The notes under the pieces are model-generated. The model searched no databases and had not been told where the DNA came from. It was given only the letters and a program-made list of their open reading frames with translations. The position numbers were made by a program, and so were the translations under genes. Positions 62,794 through 64,000 of a DNA stretch of 64,000 nt are shown here, in pieces. The stretch is from the NCBI RefSeq assembly GCF_030161615.1, contig NZ_BSUN01000001.1, forward strand, positions 1,488,001-1,552,000, in the 5' to 3' direction. Origin of the DNA: Demequina litorisediminis. Lineage in GTDB: Bacteria > Actinomycetota > Actinomycetes > Actinomycetales > Demequinaceae. Positions within the stretch are counted from its first letter, which is position 1. Each line of letters begins with the position of its first letter.

Positions 62794-62810
62794 GTGAGGC
62801 GTCTAGGGGA

Positions 62811-64000
<1,190 letters not shown>

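Overview
This window comes from a high-GC Gram-positive chromosome, most likely an actinobacterium of the Micrococcales (Cellulomonas/Demequina-like). The signs are GC-biased codons, a GlnR-type nitrogen regulator, ClpC rather than ClpA, a DUF2516-dtd pair, a membrane-anchored GH6 cellulase with a CBM2, a xylose operon under a ROK repressor, and a GT51/transpeptidase penicillin-binding protein with C-terminal PASTA and Gly-Asn repeats. I could not fix the genus. I saw no prophage, insertion sequence, CRISPR array, restriction locus or large foreign island. There are about 65 genes and one tRNA, and no gene-free stretch longer than about 250 bases.

The dominant feature is technical but informative. 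Most genes are interrupted by single-base frame breaks, and by my hand count about 90 of them heal in the same way: an AGGCT or AGCCT becomes AGCT when one base is removed. I call these 'AGCT breaks' in the entries. The same extra base sits in the D-loop of the tRNA-Pro gene, so it is not translational recoding. A smaller set of breaks are lost bases, most often in G or C runs. Together they look like an unpolished long-read assembly of a genome whose AGCT sites are base-modified. Coordinates for broken genes therefore span the whole healed gene. Two apparent gene fusions (DUF4956-VTC and DUF2516-dtd) disappear after healing.

Layout. 1-7.2 kb: end of a GMC oxidoreductase, a FrnE-like DsbA protein, a cation/proton antiporter with a TrkA-type domain, then small soluble genes including an ArsR-SRPBCC-SRPBCC-DUF4287 operon. 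7.3-12.9 kb: ABC-F protein, MerR regulator, NYN-LOTUS protein, OmpR-type two-component system. 13.1-16.4 kb: DUF4956, VTC-domain and Cthe_2159-like lipoprotein module. 16.5-21.1 kb: Ada-AlkA fusion plus Ogt alkylation repair, LysR with a divergent class V aminotransferase, hydrolase. 21.1-25.3 kb: GH6 cellulase; TetR with a divergent DHA2 exporter. 25.4-28.5 kb: IspD-like cytidylyltransferase, SDR and CDP-glycerol/ribitol polymerase (teichoic acid type).

28.5-36.5 kb: proC, RadA, MutY, an aldo/keto reductase, DoxX and acyltransferase 3. 36.5-44.9 kb: ClpC, DUF2975-Xre pair, NarL-type two-component system, DUF4190 protein, dtd and a VapBC pair. 45-52.8 kb: YgfZ, nitrobindin, DUF4395, thioredoxin-like protein, GlnR, NhaA, Nth, Crp/Fnr. 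52.8-57.4 kb: RidA, DUF4177, class A PBP, metallophosphoesterase, tRNA-Pro(CGG). 57.5-64 kb: small membrane protein, GNAT, xylB, xylA, divergent ROK regulator, then asd and the end of lysC, which overlap.

Long perfect hairpins without U-tracts separate many convergent units. A 52-60 bp palindromic element occurs twice, once before the ArsR operon and once between xylA and xylB.
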